DNA from: an uncultured Lachnospiraceae bacterium
Lineage (GTDB): Bacteria > Bacillota > Clostridia > Lachnospirales > Anaerotignaceae
Assembly: GCA_944384295.1 (NCBI GenBank)
Contig: CALWSU010000012.1
Span: forward strand, 1 to 60,017
Reading direction: 5' to 3'
DNA length: 60,017 nt
Shown here: piece by piece, positions 41,814 through 49,644 of the stretch
Numbering within the stretch: the first letter of the stretch is position 1
Layout: every line of letters starts with the position of its first letter
Translations under genes and position numbers: made by a program
The notes under the pieces: generated by a model
What the model was told of the DNA's origin: nothing
The model's input: the letters and a program-made list of their open reading frames with translations, nothing else
Database searches by the model: none

Positions 41814-42758
41814 ATGAAGCGTAAAAAACTGGTACTGTTTGTATCTGCGGCAGTATTGTTAGGAGGATATACTGTTGGCATTTTGGGTCAGCCACAAGGC
41901 AGCTTGACACAAAATCAGGTCGATGCACCGAATACAGTACAAAATCAAGAAGACATAGCAAAAAGCGTATTAGATTCCACTGGCAGAAGTCAACAATATG
42001 ATTTACAAGATTTAGAAGATGTGACAGTATACTTTGGCGGTGATGTGACAGGAAACAAAGAAGATGTTGTCGTAACACTGAATTTTGGACCCAAAAATAC
42101 AGTCGTGGCAGCATATACATCAGATGGAAATGTGTATGAATACACAGGGGATTTAGGAGATTTTTATGGTGTACAAAATGTGCGGTTTGTACCTGTGCCA
42201 GAATTGGGAAAAGATATTGTGATTGTACGCGAACAAATCAACGAGTCTTTGGGCTCTTTTCAACAGACAGATGTTTTACGTGGGTATGTGTATGATGGAA
42301 AAAATTTTCAACCTGTACTCAATACACCACAAAAAATAGAATCAAGTTGGAATGATATTTGGAATCAAAGCGAAATTCGTGACGAAAGTCTATGGCGCCG
42401 TGTGACAGAAGAAACGGAAAGCAATTGGACAGGGGGAGAAGATCCCGCATTGACAATCACACGCTATCAAACATATTTGGAATCAAACAATACAGAGGAA
42501 AATCAAGTGCCCAATGACGATACATTTCAGGAAAAAGATAGTCGTGTTGTAGTAGAACGGTTTTATTGGTCAGAAAAATGGAAACGCTTTATCTTAAAAG
42601 AAGCCACAGACAAAGAAACAGGAGAGCCGGTTGCCATTATTGAAGACTTGACCATTTCGCCCTATCAATTGGCAGGTTTGACCGACCAAAAAGATTATGG
42701 GATTGTACGTCAAGATGGTAGTACAGATTATGTAACAAAAGAAGAATTAGAATTTTAA
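41814..42758 (+). CDS. Secreted or membrane-anchored protein of unknown function
   Basis: A 314-aa protein from ATG 41814 (GGGAGGG upstream). Residues 1-30 are a signal or anchor (KRKKLVLFVSAAVLLGGYTV). Residues 50-165 form a beta-rich domain with VTVYFGGDVTGNKEDVVVTL and VVAAYTSDGNVYEYTGDLGD, which looks like the repeat strands of a propeller or a lipoprotein sensor. The C-terminal part is acidic (KEATDKETGEPVAIIEDLTI). I do not recognise a family. It is a single-gene unit between a terminator and the T-box promoter. Confidence 0.7.
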   Translation: MKRKKLVLFVSAAVLLGGYTVGILGQPQGSLTQNQVDAPNTVQNQEDIAKSVLDSTGRSQQYDLQDLEDVTVYFGGDVTGNKEDVVVTLNFGPKNTVVAAYTSDGNVYEYTGDLGDFYGVQNVRFVPVPELGKDIVIVREQINESLGSFQQTDVLRGYVYDGKNFQPVLNTPQKIESSWNDIWNQSEIRDESLWRRVTEETESNWTGGEDPALTITRYQTYLESNNTEENQVPNDDTFQEKDSRVVVERFYWSEKWKRFILKEATDKETGEPVAIIEDLTISPYQLAGLTDQKDYGIVRQDGSTDYVTKEELEF

Positions 42759-42766
42759 AAATTTGC

Positions 42767-42794
42767 TTGACAAATAGTTTTTGCATGTTATAAT
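42767..42794 (+). promoter_or_regulatory. Promoter of the tryptophan T-box transcript
   Basis: TTGACA (42767-42772), a 16-base spacer and TATAAT (42789-42794): both boxes are perfect. The transcript would begin near 42801, at the foot of the T-box leader. Confidence 0.85.
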
Positions 42795-42800
42795 ATCACT

Positions 42801-43094
42801 ATCTTCAATAGATTTTATAAAAGTTTGAAAAAACCTGTGATTAAGAGAAGTAGTTTTACTGTATGCACTGACAGAGAGTTGCCGATGGTGGGAAAGCAAC
42901 AGTCATCGTAAAATGAATGGACTTATGAGGGCGGACGAAAGCAATTGCAAGTAGTAACCGACGGGAACCGCACCCGTTACCAGAGCGGACTGTATGAAAG
43001 TACAGAATAGAGTGGATGATATCTCATCAATTTGGGTGGTACCGCAGGATATTCAGTCTTGTCCCATAGCAATATGGCGACAGGGCTTTTTTTA
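42801..43094 (+). promoter_or_regulatory. T-box leader with UGG (tryptophan) specifier
   Basis: The antiterminator T-box is GGGTGGTACCGCAG at 43034-43047. The terminator is AGTCTTGTC plus CCATA (43055-43068) pairing with TATGG and GACAGGGCT (43073-43087), followed by T. Alignment with the leuS T-box in this window, using the shared GAA-codon and TGAG pattern, places the specifier at 42918-42920, TGG. Uncharged tRNA-Trp should therefore switch on the transporter. The acceptor-pairing bulge is UGGU, which would fit A73; bacterial tRNA-Trp usually has G73. Confidence 0.88.
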
Positions 43095-43121
43095 TTGTTT
43101 GATTACAAGGAGGTATGCAGC

Positions 43122-43178
43122 ATGAAAAAAAGTGGCAGACGATGGCGTAACTCAGAAAAATATAACAATGAAAACTAA
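43122..43178 (+). CDS. Possible short peptide downstream of the T-box
   Basis: AAGGAGGT followed by ATG 43122 opens an 18-codon frame (MKKSGRRWRNSEKYNNEN). The ribosome site is good and the frame lies between the T-box terminator and trpX. It has one tryptophan. A coding role is uncertain; it may only influence loading of ribosomes on the transcript. Confidence 0.33.
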   Translation: MKKSGRRWRNSEKYNNEN

Positions 43179-43218
43179 CATAAGAAAATAGACAAATAGA
43201 AAAAGGAGAGAATGAATT

Positions 43219-44232
43219 ATGAAAAAATTTTTTGCTTTGACAATGGCTATGGTAATGGCAGCAATGGTATTTACTGGGTGCAGCACTACAACAGATAACG
43301 CAGAAGCAACAGAAAATACAGACACTGCTGTAAGTGAAGATGTTCCTGTGATTGGGATTTCTCAGTATGGGCAGCATGCTTCTTTGGATAACTGCCGAGA
43401 AGGATTTTTGCTTGGCTTAGAAGAAAGCGGCTTGGTAGAAGGTGTCGATTATGTCATTGATTATCAGAATGCAGGCTTTGATGATAATATTGCACAACAA
43501 ATCGCACAGAATTTTTCTGCAAAAAATGTTGCGTTGATGTGTGGAATCGCAACCAATTCTGCAACAGCTTGTTATGCAGCAGCAGAAGATAAAAATATTC
43601 CAGTTATTTTTACCGCTATTTCCGATCCTGTAGAAGCAAAATTGGATAGCGGCAATATTACAGGTACCAGTGATAAATTGCCCGTAGAAGAACAGATGAA
43701 ACTGATTCGCGAAATTCAGCCAGATGCAAAAACAATTGGTATTTTATATACTACAAGCGAACCAAATTCTGTTTCGGCTGTAAGAGAATATGAAGAAAAA
43801 GCAAGCCAATATGGATTTACCATCGAAGCTTTGGGTGTAACACAACAAGCGGAAGTATTGCAGGCGGCAGATACTTTGATTGCAAAAGATATTGATTGCA
43901 TGACAAACTTAACAGACAATAATGTGGTTGGTGTTTTGCCATCTATCTTGGAAAAAACAAATGATGCCAATATTCCGGTTTATGGCAGTGAAATTGAACA
44001 AGTAAAAATTGGCTGTGTGGCTTCTGCTGGGATTGAATATGTCGCATTGGGCAAACAGACAGGCGCGATGGCAGCAAAAATCCTCAAAGGAGAAGCAACC
44101 GCAGAAGAAATGCCTTACGAAACAGTAAGTTCTTTTGAAACTTATGTGAATCCAAGCGCTTTGGCAGAAATGGGCTTAGAAGTACCTGCAAGCATTGCAG
44201 AAACGGCAATTGATGTCACAGTGACAGAATGA
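43219..44232 (+). CDS. trpX: Tryptophan ABC transporter substrate-binding lipoprotein (TrpX-like)
   Basis: A 337-aa lipoprotein; the signal ends in VFTGC with the lipidated cysteine at residue 21. The mature protein has two lobes in the PF04392 style (IPVIFTAISDPVEAKLDSGN, IGILYTTSEPNSVSAVREYE). In Firmicutes this gene type heads trpXYZ, whose regulation by tryptophan T-boxes supports tryptophan or a close relative as substrate. AAAAGGAGAG precedes the start. Confidence 0.85.
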   Translation: MKKFFALTMAMVMAAMVFTGCSTTTDNAEATENTDTAVSEDVPVIGISQYGQHASLDNCREGFLLGLEESGLVEGVDYVIDYQNAGFDDNIAQQIAQNFSAKNVALMCGIATNSATACYAAAEDKNIPVIFTAISDPVEAKLDSGNITGTSDKLPVEEQMKLIREIQPDAKTIGILYTTSEPNSVSAVREYEEKASQYGFTIEALGVTQQAEVLQAADTLIAKDIDCMTNLTDNNVVGVLPSILEKTNDANIPVYGSEIEQVKIGCVASAGIEYVALGKQTGAMAAKILKGEATAEEMPYETVSSFETYVNPSALAEMGLEVPASIAETAIDVTVTE

Positions 44233-44264
44233 TTCTAAATGTAGTATAAGAGAGGTTTTCCGAA

Positions 44265-45158
44265 ATGAATGCAATGTTAGAATTATGCGTGAGTACATTG
44301 ACACAAGGCTTTATTTATGCTTTGTTGTCATATGGTGTATATATTACGTATAAGATATTAGATTTTCCTGATTTGACAGTAGATGGTAGCTTTCCATTAG
44401 GGGCTGCGATAACAGGTGTGCTTTTGGTGCAGGGTGTGAATCCATTTTTGACACTGCTTGCTGCTTTATTGATTGGTGCAGTTGCTGGTTTTGTCACAGG
44501 TTTTATCCATGTCAAATTAGGCGTACGTGATTTGTTAGCAGGGATTATCACGATGACAGCACTGTTCTCTATCAATCTGCAAATTGCTGGCTCTAATCTG
44601 GCGATTGAACGTAGTATAGATACCATATTTACATCTGGTCCAGTGATGTTGTTGATGGGCAATGCTTCCTTGATTTATCGCAAATTTGTGGTTGCATTGG
44701 TCATTGCAGTAGGTGTGAAATTGATTTTAGATTGGTACTTGAAAACAAAAAGCGGTTTGTTGTTGCGTGCGGTAGGCGACAATGCAACATTAGTCACTAC
44801 ATTGGCAAAAGATAAAGGTAATGTCAAATTATTAGGTCTTGTGATTGCCAATGCTTTGGTAGCATTGTCTGGGGCGATTGTTTGTCAAGAACAGCGTGCA
44901 TTTTCCAGTACAATGGGTACAGGACAAGTTGTGTTTGGTTTGGCAGCAGTCATCATTGGTACAACATTGTTTCGTAAAATGAGCTTTATGAAGGCAACAA
45001 CTGCGGTTTTGATTGGCAGTGTGTTCTATAAAGCATGTATACAGGTTGCAATCAGTTTGGGATTGCCTGCAAACTTATTAAAATTGGCAACAGCAGTTTT
45101 GTTCTTAGTCATTCTTGTTTTGGGCAACAAGCAGAAAGGTGGGGAAGAACATGCTTGA
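44265..45158 (+). CDS. trpY: ABC transporter permease (TrpY-like)
   Basis: A 297-aa permease of the branched-chain amino acid/PF02653 type with about eight to nine hydrophobic segments. ILDFPDLTVDGSFPLGAAIT and the cytoplasmic LRAVGDNATLVTTLAKDKGN are typical of the TrpY group. It lies between the binding protein and the ATPase and overlaps the latter by eight bases. The start at 44265 follows AGAGAGG. Confidence 0.86.
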   Translation: MNAMLELCVSTLTQGFIYALLSYGVYITYKILDFPDLTVDGSFPLGAAITGVLLVQGVNPFLTLLAALLIGAVAGFVTGFIHVKLGVRDLLAGIITMTALFSINLQIAGSNLAIERSIDTIFTSGPVMLLMGNASLIYRKFVVALVIAVGVKLILDWYLKTKSGLLLRAVGDNATLVTTLAKDKGNVKLLGLVIANALVALSGAIVCQEQRAFSSTMGTGQVVFGLAAVIIGTTLFRKMSFMKATTAVLIGSVFYKACIQVAISLGLPANLLKLATAVLFLVILVLGNKQKGGEEHA

Positions 45159-45924
45159 GTTAAAACATATCCGAAAAGTATATAACCCCGGCACTGTCAC
45201 AGAAATGTGTCTGTTTGATGACTTTAACCTGACTGTAAAAGATGGTGAGTTTGTATCCATTGTTGGCAGTAATGGGAGTGGGAAAACCTCTATGCTCAAT
45301 ATCATTTGCGGCAGCATTCCCATTGAAGGCGGACAAGTGTTGATAGGTGGAAAAGATATTTCCAAAATGAAGGACTATCAACGTTATCGTACCATAGGAC
45401 GAGTGTATCAAAATCCTTCGATGGGCACATGTCCCAATCTGACTATGTTGGAAAATATGTCTTTGGCGGATAACAAGGGAAAATATTTCGGTCTTGGGTT
45501 TGGCGTCAATAAAGCAAGAGAAAATTATTATAAAGAACAACTCTCTATATTGGGGCTGGGATTGGAAGATAAGATGCATGTCAAGCTAGGTGCGCTTTCT
45601 GGTGGACAAAGACAGGCAGCATCACTCATTATGTCTACATTAACACCGATCGAATTTTTGATATTAGATGAACATACAGCTGCATTAGACCCCAAAACAG
45701 CCGAAATCATCATGGAATTGACCCATAAAGTAGTGGCAGAAAAAAATCTGACTGCTATGATGGTAACACATAATCTGCGTTATGCAGTCGATTATGGTAC
45801 ACGCTTGATTATGATGGATAAAGGCGGTATTGTCATGGATAAAGCAGACCAAGAAAAAACGGAAACCAAAATCGAAGATATATTAGATGTATTTACTTCC
45901 ATCAGTATTGAATGTGGCAATTAA
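45151..45924 (+). CDS. trpZ: ABC transporter ATP-binding protein (TrpZ-like)
   Basis: A 257-aa ATPase completing the transporter. Walker A is GSNGSGKTS, the signature GALSGGQRQAASLIM, Walker B EFLILDEHTAALD, and the switch histidine is in MMVTHNLRYA. The Walker B motif has DEHTAALDP, the form common in this subfamily. ATG 45151 is preferred, with AAAGGTGGGG before it inside trpY. A terminator follows within 30 bases. Confidence 0.88.
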   Translation: MLELKHIRKVYNPGTVTEMCLFDDFNLTVKDGEFVSIVGSNGSGKTSMLNIICGSIPIEGGQVLIGGKDISKMKDYQRYRTIGRVYQNPSMGTCPNLTMLENMSLADNKGKYFGLGFGVNKARENYYKEQLSILGLGLEDKMHVKLGALSGGQRQAASLIMSTLTPIEFLILDEHTAALDPKTAEIIMELTHKVVAEKNLTAMMVTHNLRYAVDYGTRLIMMDKGGIVMDKADQEKTETKIEDILDVFTSISIECGN

Positions 45925-45944
45925 ACTGAAAACAAAATGTAGAA

Positions 45945-45986
45945 AAACGCGTTGGATTAGAATGAATGTCTAATCGAACGCGTTTT
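45945..45986. terminator. Bidirectional terminator between trpZ and the SGNH gene
   Basis: AACGCGTT-GATTAGA pairs with TCTAATC-AACGCGTT around a short loop (45945-45986). Runs of A on the left and T on the right let it work for both converging transcripts. Confidence 0.92.
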
Positions 45987-45987
45987 T

Positions 45988-46638
45988 TCAATGGCAAAAA
46001 TCATCTAGTATAGCAAAAAGTGTTTCTTGCAGACAAGTATATAATACTTCATATCCTTGATTACTCAAGTGTATTCCATCAAATTGAAAGCAATCCTCAT
46101 ATTGTTTGGGGTTCTCTATTTTTTTGTATTGTGCAAATAAATCAATGCAAGGCAATTCATATTCTTTTGCGAGATTTTGCACAATCTGCCCATATGCTTC
46201 CAATCGTTCATTGGTTGTGAAAGGATAGAAATCGGTATCTACCATGGAAGGTGGTGTCAATAATATGGGCAATGTTTTTCCAGAATGAAAAGCATGTTGT
46301 GTGGTCAGGGACAAAATGCGATCCAATATTTGTCTGTAGTTTTGTTCATATTCATATGGTGTACGATATTGCCCTTCATTCAATGCACAATCATTAGAAC
46401 CAAATAATATGAACACAATTTGCGGTTTGCGTCCCAAAATACTACCTTGCAATCTTTGTAATGCTTCTCTCGTAGTTTGTCCATTGATACCGCTGTTGAT
46501 TACGGTAAATGTGTGATTTGGATACCGTTTTGGCAAATCTTGGGACAAACGATATGGAAATGCAATCTGCTCTAATACCCCGTAACCATAAGTAAGACTA
46601 TCACCAAAACAAACGATTTTGATTTCTTTCTCTTGCAT
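45988..46638 (-). CDS. SGNH-family esterase/lipase
   Basis: A 216-aa cytoplasmic SGNH hydrolase (no signal peptide). Block I is FGDSLTYGYG with the nucleophilic serine, block II INSGINGQTT, block III LFGSNDCALN, and block V FDGIHLSNQGY with the Asp-His pair. The fold matches TesA-like esterases and arylesterases; the substrate is unknown. AGGGAGG precedes the start on the minus strand. It ends at a terminator shared with trpZ. Confidence 0.88.
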   Translation of the reverse strand: MQEKEIKIVCFGDSLTYGYGVLEQIAFPYRLSQDLPKRYPNHTFTVINSGINGQTTREALQRLQGSILGRKPQIVFILFGSNDCALNEGQYRTPYEYEQNYRQILDRILSLTTQHAFHSGKTLPILLTPPSMVDTDFYPFTTNERLEAYGQIVQNLAKEYELPCIDLFAQYKKIENPKQYEDCFQFDGIHLSNQGYEVLYTCLQETLFAILDDFCH

Positions 46639-46684
46639 ATATTTCCCTCCTTGGTTTCATTGTAAGGTGAAATGATGCAATTTG

Positions 46685-47428
46685 TCAACGTAAGGAATCT
46701 GCATGTTCCGCAGAAATCGCATGTAAAAAATCCTGTTTGTAGTGTCGGCTGACATAGGCATGTTCTGCAGATTGAAAGAAAGAGAGTTCCCAAGGATTTT
46801 TGCTTTTATCCAAAAAGGAAATATTATGTAAATTTACAATAAAAGAACGATGCGTTTGTACCATAGTTTCACATTCGATGGCATTGCGTACTTTGTAAAG
46901 GGGCAAAGCAACGGCAAGGGTACGATCTTTAGTATGTAGTATTGTTTTCTTCAATACGATTTCGATAAACAAAATGTCATCATATGGTACGATGGCAACG
47001 CCTTGTGGTGTATGAAGCTGTAAATTTTTGCGTACAGACTTCGATAATCGTGTAGATATATTTTGATAAAAATGTAAAAGCTGTAAAAAAGCAGCCTCTC
47101 GTTCTTTGTGAAAAGGCAAAAGAAAAAATTCACAACGATTCCATTTGGGATAAAGTTGTAACAAATGCGCATATTCTCCTGACAGTACAATGACAGGTGT
47201 ATATTGATGTTGTGGCAATCTGCGCAACATAGTCAAAAAGCGTTTGGCTTCGGAAAATGCTACATCAGGTACCAATAGAATACAATGAATCTCTTTTTGT
47301 TTGACCACAAATGCAGCTTGTTCTATGGTGCTACTTTCATAAAGAGATAGATCTGCCATTTGTCCACATAATTTATAAATTTTTTCGATAGGGTGTTTAT
47401 CCAAAGATAATAAAAGTAAATGAAACAC
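46685..47428 (-). CDS. LytTR-family transcriptional regulator with degenerate receiver
   Basis: A 247-aa protein. Residues 1-120 look like a receiver domain, but the phospho-acceptor region is LLVPDVAFSE and the conserved lysine motif KPF reads LPF, so classical phosphorylation is doubtful. Residues 130-235 form a LytTR DNA-binding domain (YDDILFIEIVLKKTILHTKD, then MVQTHRSFIVNLHNI). No histidine kinase is nearby. AGGAGGGA precedes the start. Target genes cannot be told from the window; its neighbours are an SGNH hydrolase and the divergent spoIIIA operon. Confidence 0.85.
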   Translation of the reverse strand: MFHLLLLSLDKHPIEKIYKLCGQMADLSLYESSTIEQAAFVVKQKEIHCILLVPDVAFSEAKRFLTMLRRLPQHQYTPVIVLSGEYAHLLQLYPKWNRCEFFLLPFHKEREAAFLQLLHFYQNISTRLSKSVRKNLQLHTPQGVAIVPYDDILFIEIVLKKTILHTKDRTLAVALPLYKVRNAIECETMVQTHRSFIVNLHNISFLDKSKNPWELSFFQSAEHAYVSRHYKQDFLHAISAEHADSLR

Positions 47429-47500
47429 AATATCCCTCCTGAAATATCACAATTTATTACATAATATCACAAAACAAAAACAAATACAAATAAAAGTGGT

Positions 47501-47529
47501 GGCATATTATTTTGCAAACAGAATATATT
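47501..47529 (+). promoter_or_regulatory. Sigma-E-type promoter of the spoIIIA operon
   Basis: GGCATATT (47501-47508), a 13-base spacer and AATATATT (47522-47529) match the sporulation sigma-E consensus (GMATATT and CATAYAHT) at nearly every position. The spoIIIA operon is a known sigma-E target, so the placement 20 bases before spoIIIAA is fitting. Confidence 0.7.
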
Positions 47530-47550
47530 GGAAAAAGGAGGTAGATGGAT

Positions 47551-48693
47551 ATGGACAAACTAGAGCATATTTGGAAATGCTTGCCTTCTCATATTGTAGA
47601 AGCAATACAATATCAATCGTGGTTTTTGCAAAGTGATTTGGAAGAAATTCGGCTGCGTGTGGAACAGCCTTTACGTGTCAAAACAAAATTTGAGTGGAAA
47701 ACAGTAAAGAAAGAAAATGGACAAGCGCCTGTGATTGTGACGCAAAATGATATGAAAGCAACGATTTCACGTTTGAGTGCTTATTCTTTATATGCCTTTG
47801 CAGAAGAATTGCGGCAGGGTTATGTCACAATAGAGGGTGGACATCGTATTGGATTTTGTGGAAAAGCAGTGATGGAGCAAGGACATATCCAAACATTGTG
47901 TCAAATCAGTTCTTTGAATATACGAATTGCAAAACAAATATTGGGTTGTGCGGACGATATATTACCCTATTTGTTTGAAAATGACCAATTTTGCCATACG
48001 GTTTTGGTATCGCCTCCAGGCTGTGGAAAAACAACATTGTTACGAGAAATGATACGACGTTTGGCTTCTGCACCATTTGATTTTACGATAGGCATTGCGG
48101 ACGAACGAGGAGAAATTGCTGGTATGTGTGAAGGGGAAGCACAAATGCAATTAGGAGAAAACAGCGATATCATCAGCGGTTGCCCCAAAGCAGAAGCTAT
48201 GCAGATGCTATTGCGCAGTATGTCACCATGTGTCATTGCAGCTGATGAATTGGGACGAGAGGAGGATTTTCAGGCGGTAGCAGATATCATACATGCGGGT
48301 GTGAAATTGCTTTGTACCATACATGGAAATTGTCTACAAGAGATACAAAAGCGACCAATGTTGCATCAATTATTGGAAATGCAAGCGATACAAAGGTTTG
48401 TTTTCCTATCAAGCGATGGCAGTGCCAATCGTGTATCTTATATTCTTAATGGCGATGGTCAGATCTGTTACAAAAGAAAGGGGCATACAAATGATACTCA
48501 AAACAGTGGGAATGATATGCATTTTGGCAGCAACTACATTGGGTGGCGCATGCCTAGGAGTACGGGACAAATACCGCTTGCAGGATTTGAATACAATCAT
48601 GCGAGCAATGACACTTTTGCAGAGCGAAATAGCATATCTGTCCGCACCATTGCCCGAAGCACTGGAAGCAGTCAGTCTCAAAATTCGTGGTGA
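47551..48693 (+). CDS. spoIIIAA: Stage III sporulation protein AA (SpoIIIAA), frame anomaly at 3' end
   Basis: AAA-type ATPase (380 codons as it stands) of the SpoIIIA-SpoIIQ channel between mother cell and forespore. Walker A is VSPPGCGKTT, Walker B VIAADELG, and IADERGEIAGMCEGEAQMQL is family-specific. ATG 47551 suits AAGGAGG better than 47545. After CYKRKG the frame runs 67 codons into spoIIIAB without family resemblance. A slip of -1 at A_AAG_GGG (48477-48483) would give GAYK and stop at 48492-48494, the usual ATGA overlap with spoIIIAB. Confidence 0.9.
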   Translation: MDKLEHIWKCLPSHIVEAIQYQSWFLQSDLEEIRLRVEQPLRVKTKFEWKTVKKENGQAPVIVTQNDMKATISRLSAYSLYAFAEELRQGYVTIEGGHRIGFCGKAVMEQGHIQTLCQISSLNIRIAKQILGCADDILPYLFENDQFCHTVLVSPPGCGKTTLLREMIRRLASAPFDFTIGIADERGEIAGMCEGEAQMQLGENSDIISGCPKAEAMQMLLRSMSPCVIAADELGREEDFQAVADIIHAGVKLLCTIHGNCLQEIQKRPMLHQLLEMQAIQRFVFLSSDGSANRVSYILNGDGQICYKRKGHTNDTQNSGNDMHFGSNYIGWRMPRSTGQIPLAGFEYNHASNDTFAERNSISVRTIARSTGSSQSQNSW

Positions 48694-49012
48694 GATTGGT
48701 CTGATATTAGAAGAAGTCGCAAAGGAAATGATAGAACGAAAAGAATGCAGCGCAGAAGAAATTTGGACATGTATTTGGCAAAAACACATCACACACACCT
48801 ATTTTATTCCAGAAGATTTTCACCATATTTTAGAATTTGGCAAAACATTGGGTTATTTGGATAAACAACAGCAACAAAACAGCATTGCACTTTTATTAGA
48901 TGTATTGCGGCAATCAAAAGAAAATTTATTGTTACACATACAGAAAACAGGCAAACTGTATTACCAAATGGGTTTTTTATGTGGTTTGTTGGTAATCATT
49001 GCATTATTGTAA
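48491..49012 (+). CDS. spoIIIAB: Stage III sporulation protein AB
   Basis: A 173-aa membrane protein with N-terminal (ILKTVGMICILAATTLGGAC) and C-terminal (MGFLCGLLVIIALL) helices around a helical soluble part (EIAYLSAPLPEALEAVS). The fold resembles GspF-like platform proteins that pair with the AA ATPase. The ATG at 48491 lies inside the spoIIIAA frame. Length is normal. Confidence 0.92.
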   Translation: MILKTVGMICILAATTLGGACLGVRDKYRLQDLNTIMRAMTLLQSEIAYLSAPLPEALEAVSLKIRGEIGLILEEVAKEMIERKECSAEEIWTCIWQKHITHTYFIPEDFHHILEFGKTLGYLDKQQQQNSIALLLDVLRQSKENLLLHIQKTGKLYYQMGFLCGLLVIIALL

Positions 49013-49039
49013 AGGCATCAAAGAAAAGGAGGGAACGAT

Positions 49040-49234
49040 GTGGAAATCAGCATTGTATTTCGGATTGCTGCGGTTGGAATTTTGGTTGCAGTACTCAATC
49101 AAATTTTGTCCAAAGCCGGCAGAGAGGAACAGGCGATGATGACAACGCTTGCAGGTTTGGTATTGGTATTGTTTTGGGTGATACAATATATCAGCGAATT
49201 GTTCCAAACGATGCAGGCAATGTTCCGCTTTTAG
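49040..49234 (+). CDS. spoIIIAC: Stage III sporulation protein AC
   Basis: A 64-aa protein with two membrane helices (IVFRIAAVGILVAVLNQILS, MMTTLAGLVLVLFWVIQYIS) separated by a KAGREEQA loop, the hallmark of SpoIIIAC. It starts with GTG at 49040; AAAAGGAGGG lies at the right distance. Very small but typical length. Confidence 0.92.
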   Translation: MEISIVFRIAAVGILVAVLNQILSKAGREEQAMMTTLAGLVLVLFWVIQYISELFQTMQAMFRF

Positions 49235-49247
49235 GGAGATGACAGGT

Positions 49248-49631
49248 ATGGAAATGATTCAAATTACAACGTTTGGTTTGATTGGTGCATTTTTGAGTTT
49301 GTTGTTAAAGAAAAGTTATCCCCAATTTGCGCTTTGTGTGGCATTGATTACAGGCACAATATTGCTTTTTTGGATTTGTACGCCTTTGGGTGAATTATTG
49401 CAGCAATTGCAGGAAATTGCTGCACAAGCAGGTGTGCAAGATGGATACTTTACAATTGTACTAAAAGTGATAGGGATTGCTTATTTATCCCAATTTGGTG
49501 CACAACTTTGCAGTGATGCGGGGGAAAGTGCCATAGCCGCGAAGATTGAATTAGCAGGAAAGGTGCTGATTATGGCAGTTGCCGCGCCAATATTGTCCGC
49601 ATTGCTTCAGGTGGTGATGTCATTGGTGTAA
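49248..49631 (+). CDS. spoIIIAD: Stage III sporulation protein AD
   Basis: A 127-aa membrane protein with about four helices (TTFGLIGAFLSLLLKK, FALCVALITGTILLFWICTP, a middle segment, and MAVAAPILSALLQVVMSLV). VIGIAYLSQFGAQLCSDAGE is the conserved block shared with SpoIIIAC. ATG 49248 is favoured because AGGGAG directly abuts the alternative ATG 49239. Confidence 0.92.
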   Translation: MEMIQITTFGLIGAFLSLLLKKSYPQFALCVALITGTILLFWICTPLGELLQQLQEIAAQAGVQDGYFTIVLKVIGIAYLSQFGAQLCSDAGESAIAAKIELAGKVLIMAVAAPILSALLQVVMSLV

Positions 49632-49644
49632 GGAGGGAATGTGT

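Noticed and set aside
43180..43218. TAG, TAG and GAG triplets before trpX as a TRAP-binding site
   Set aside because: Only three triplets with gaps of five to six bases; TRAP needs many repeats spaced two to three bases.
48484..48693. The 67-residue SpoIIIAA extension as a new domain
   Set aside because: It is an out-of-frame reading of spoIIIAB with low-complexity Asn/Ser content; an altered frame at the gene end explains it better.
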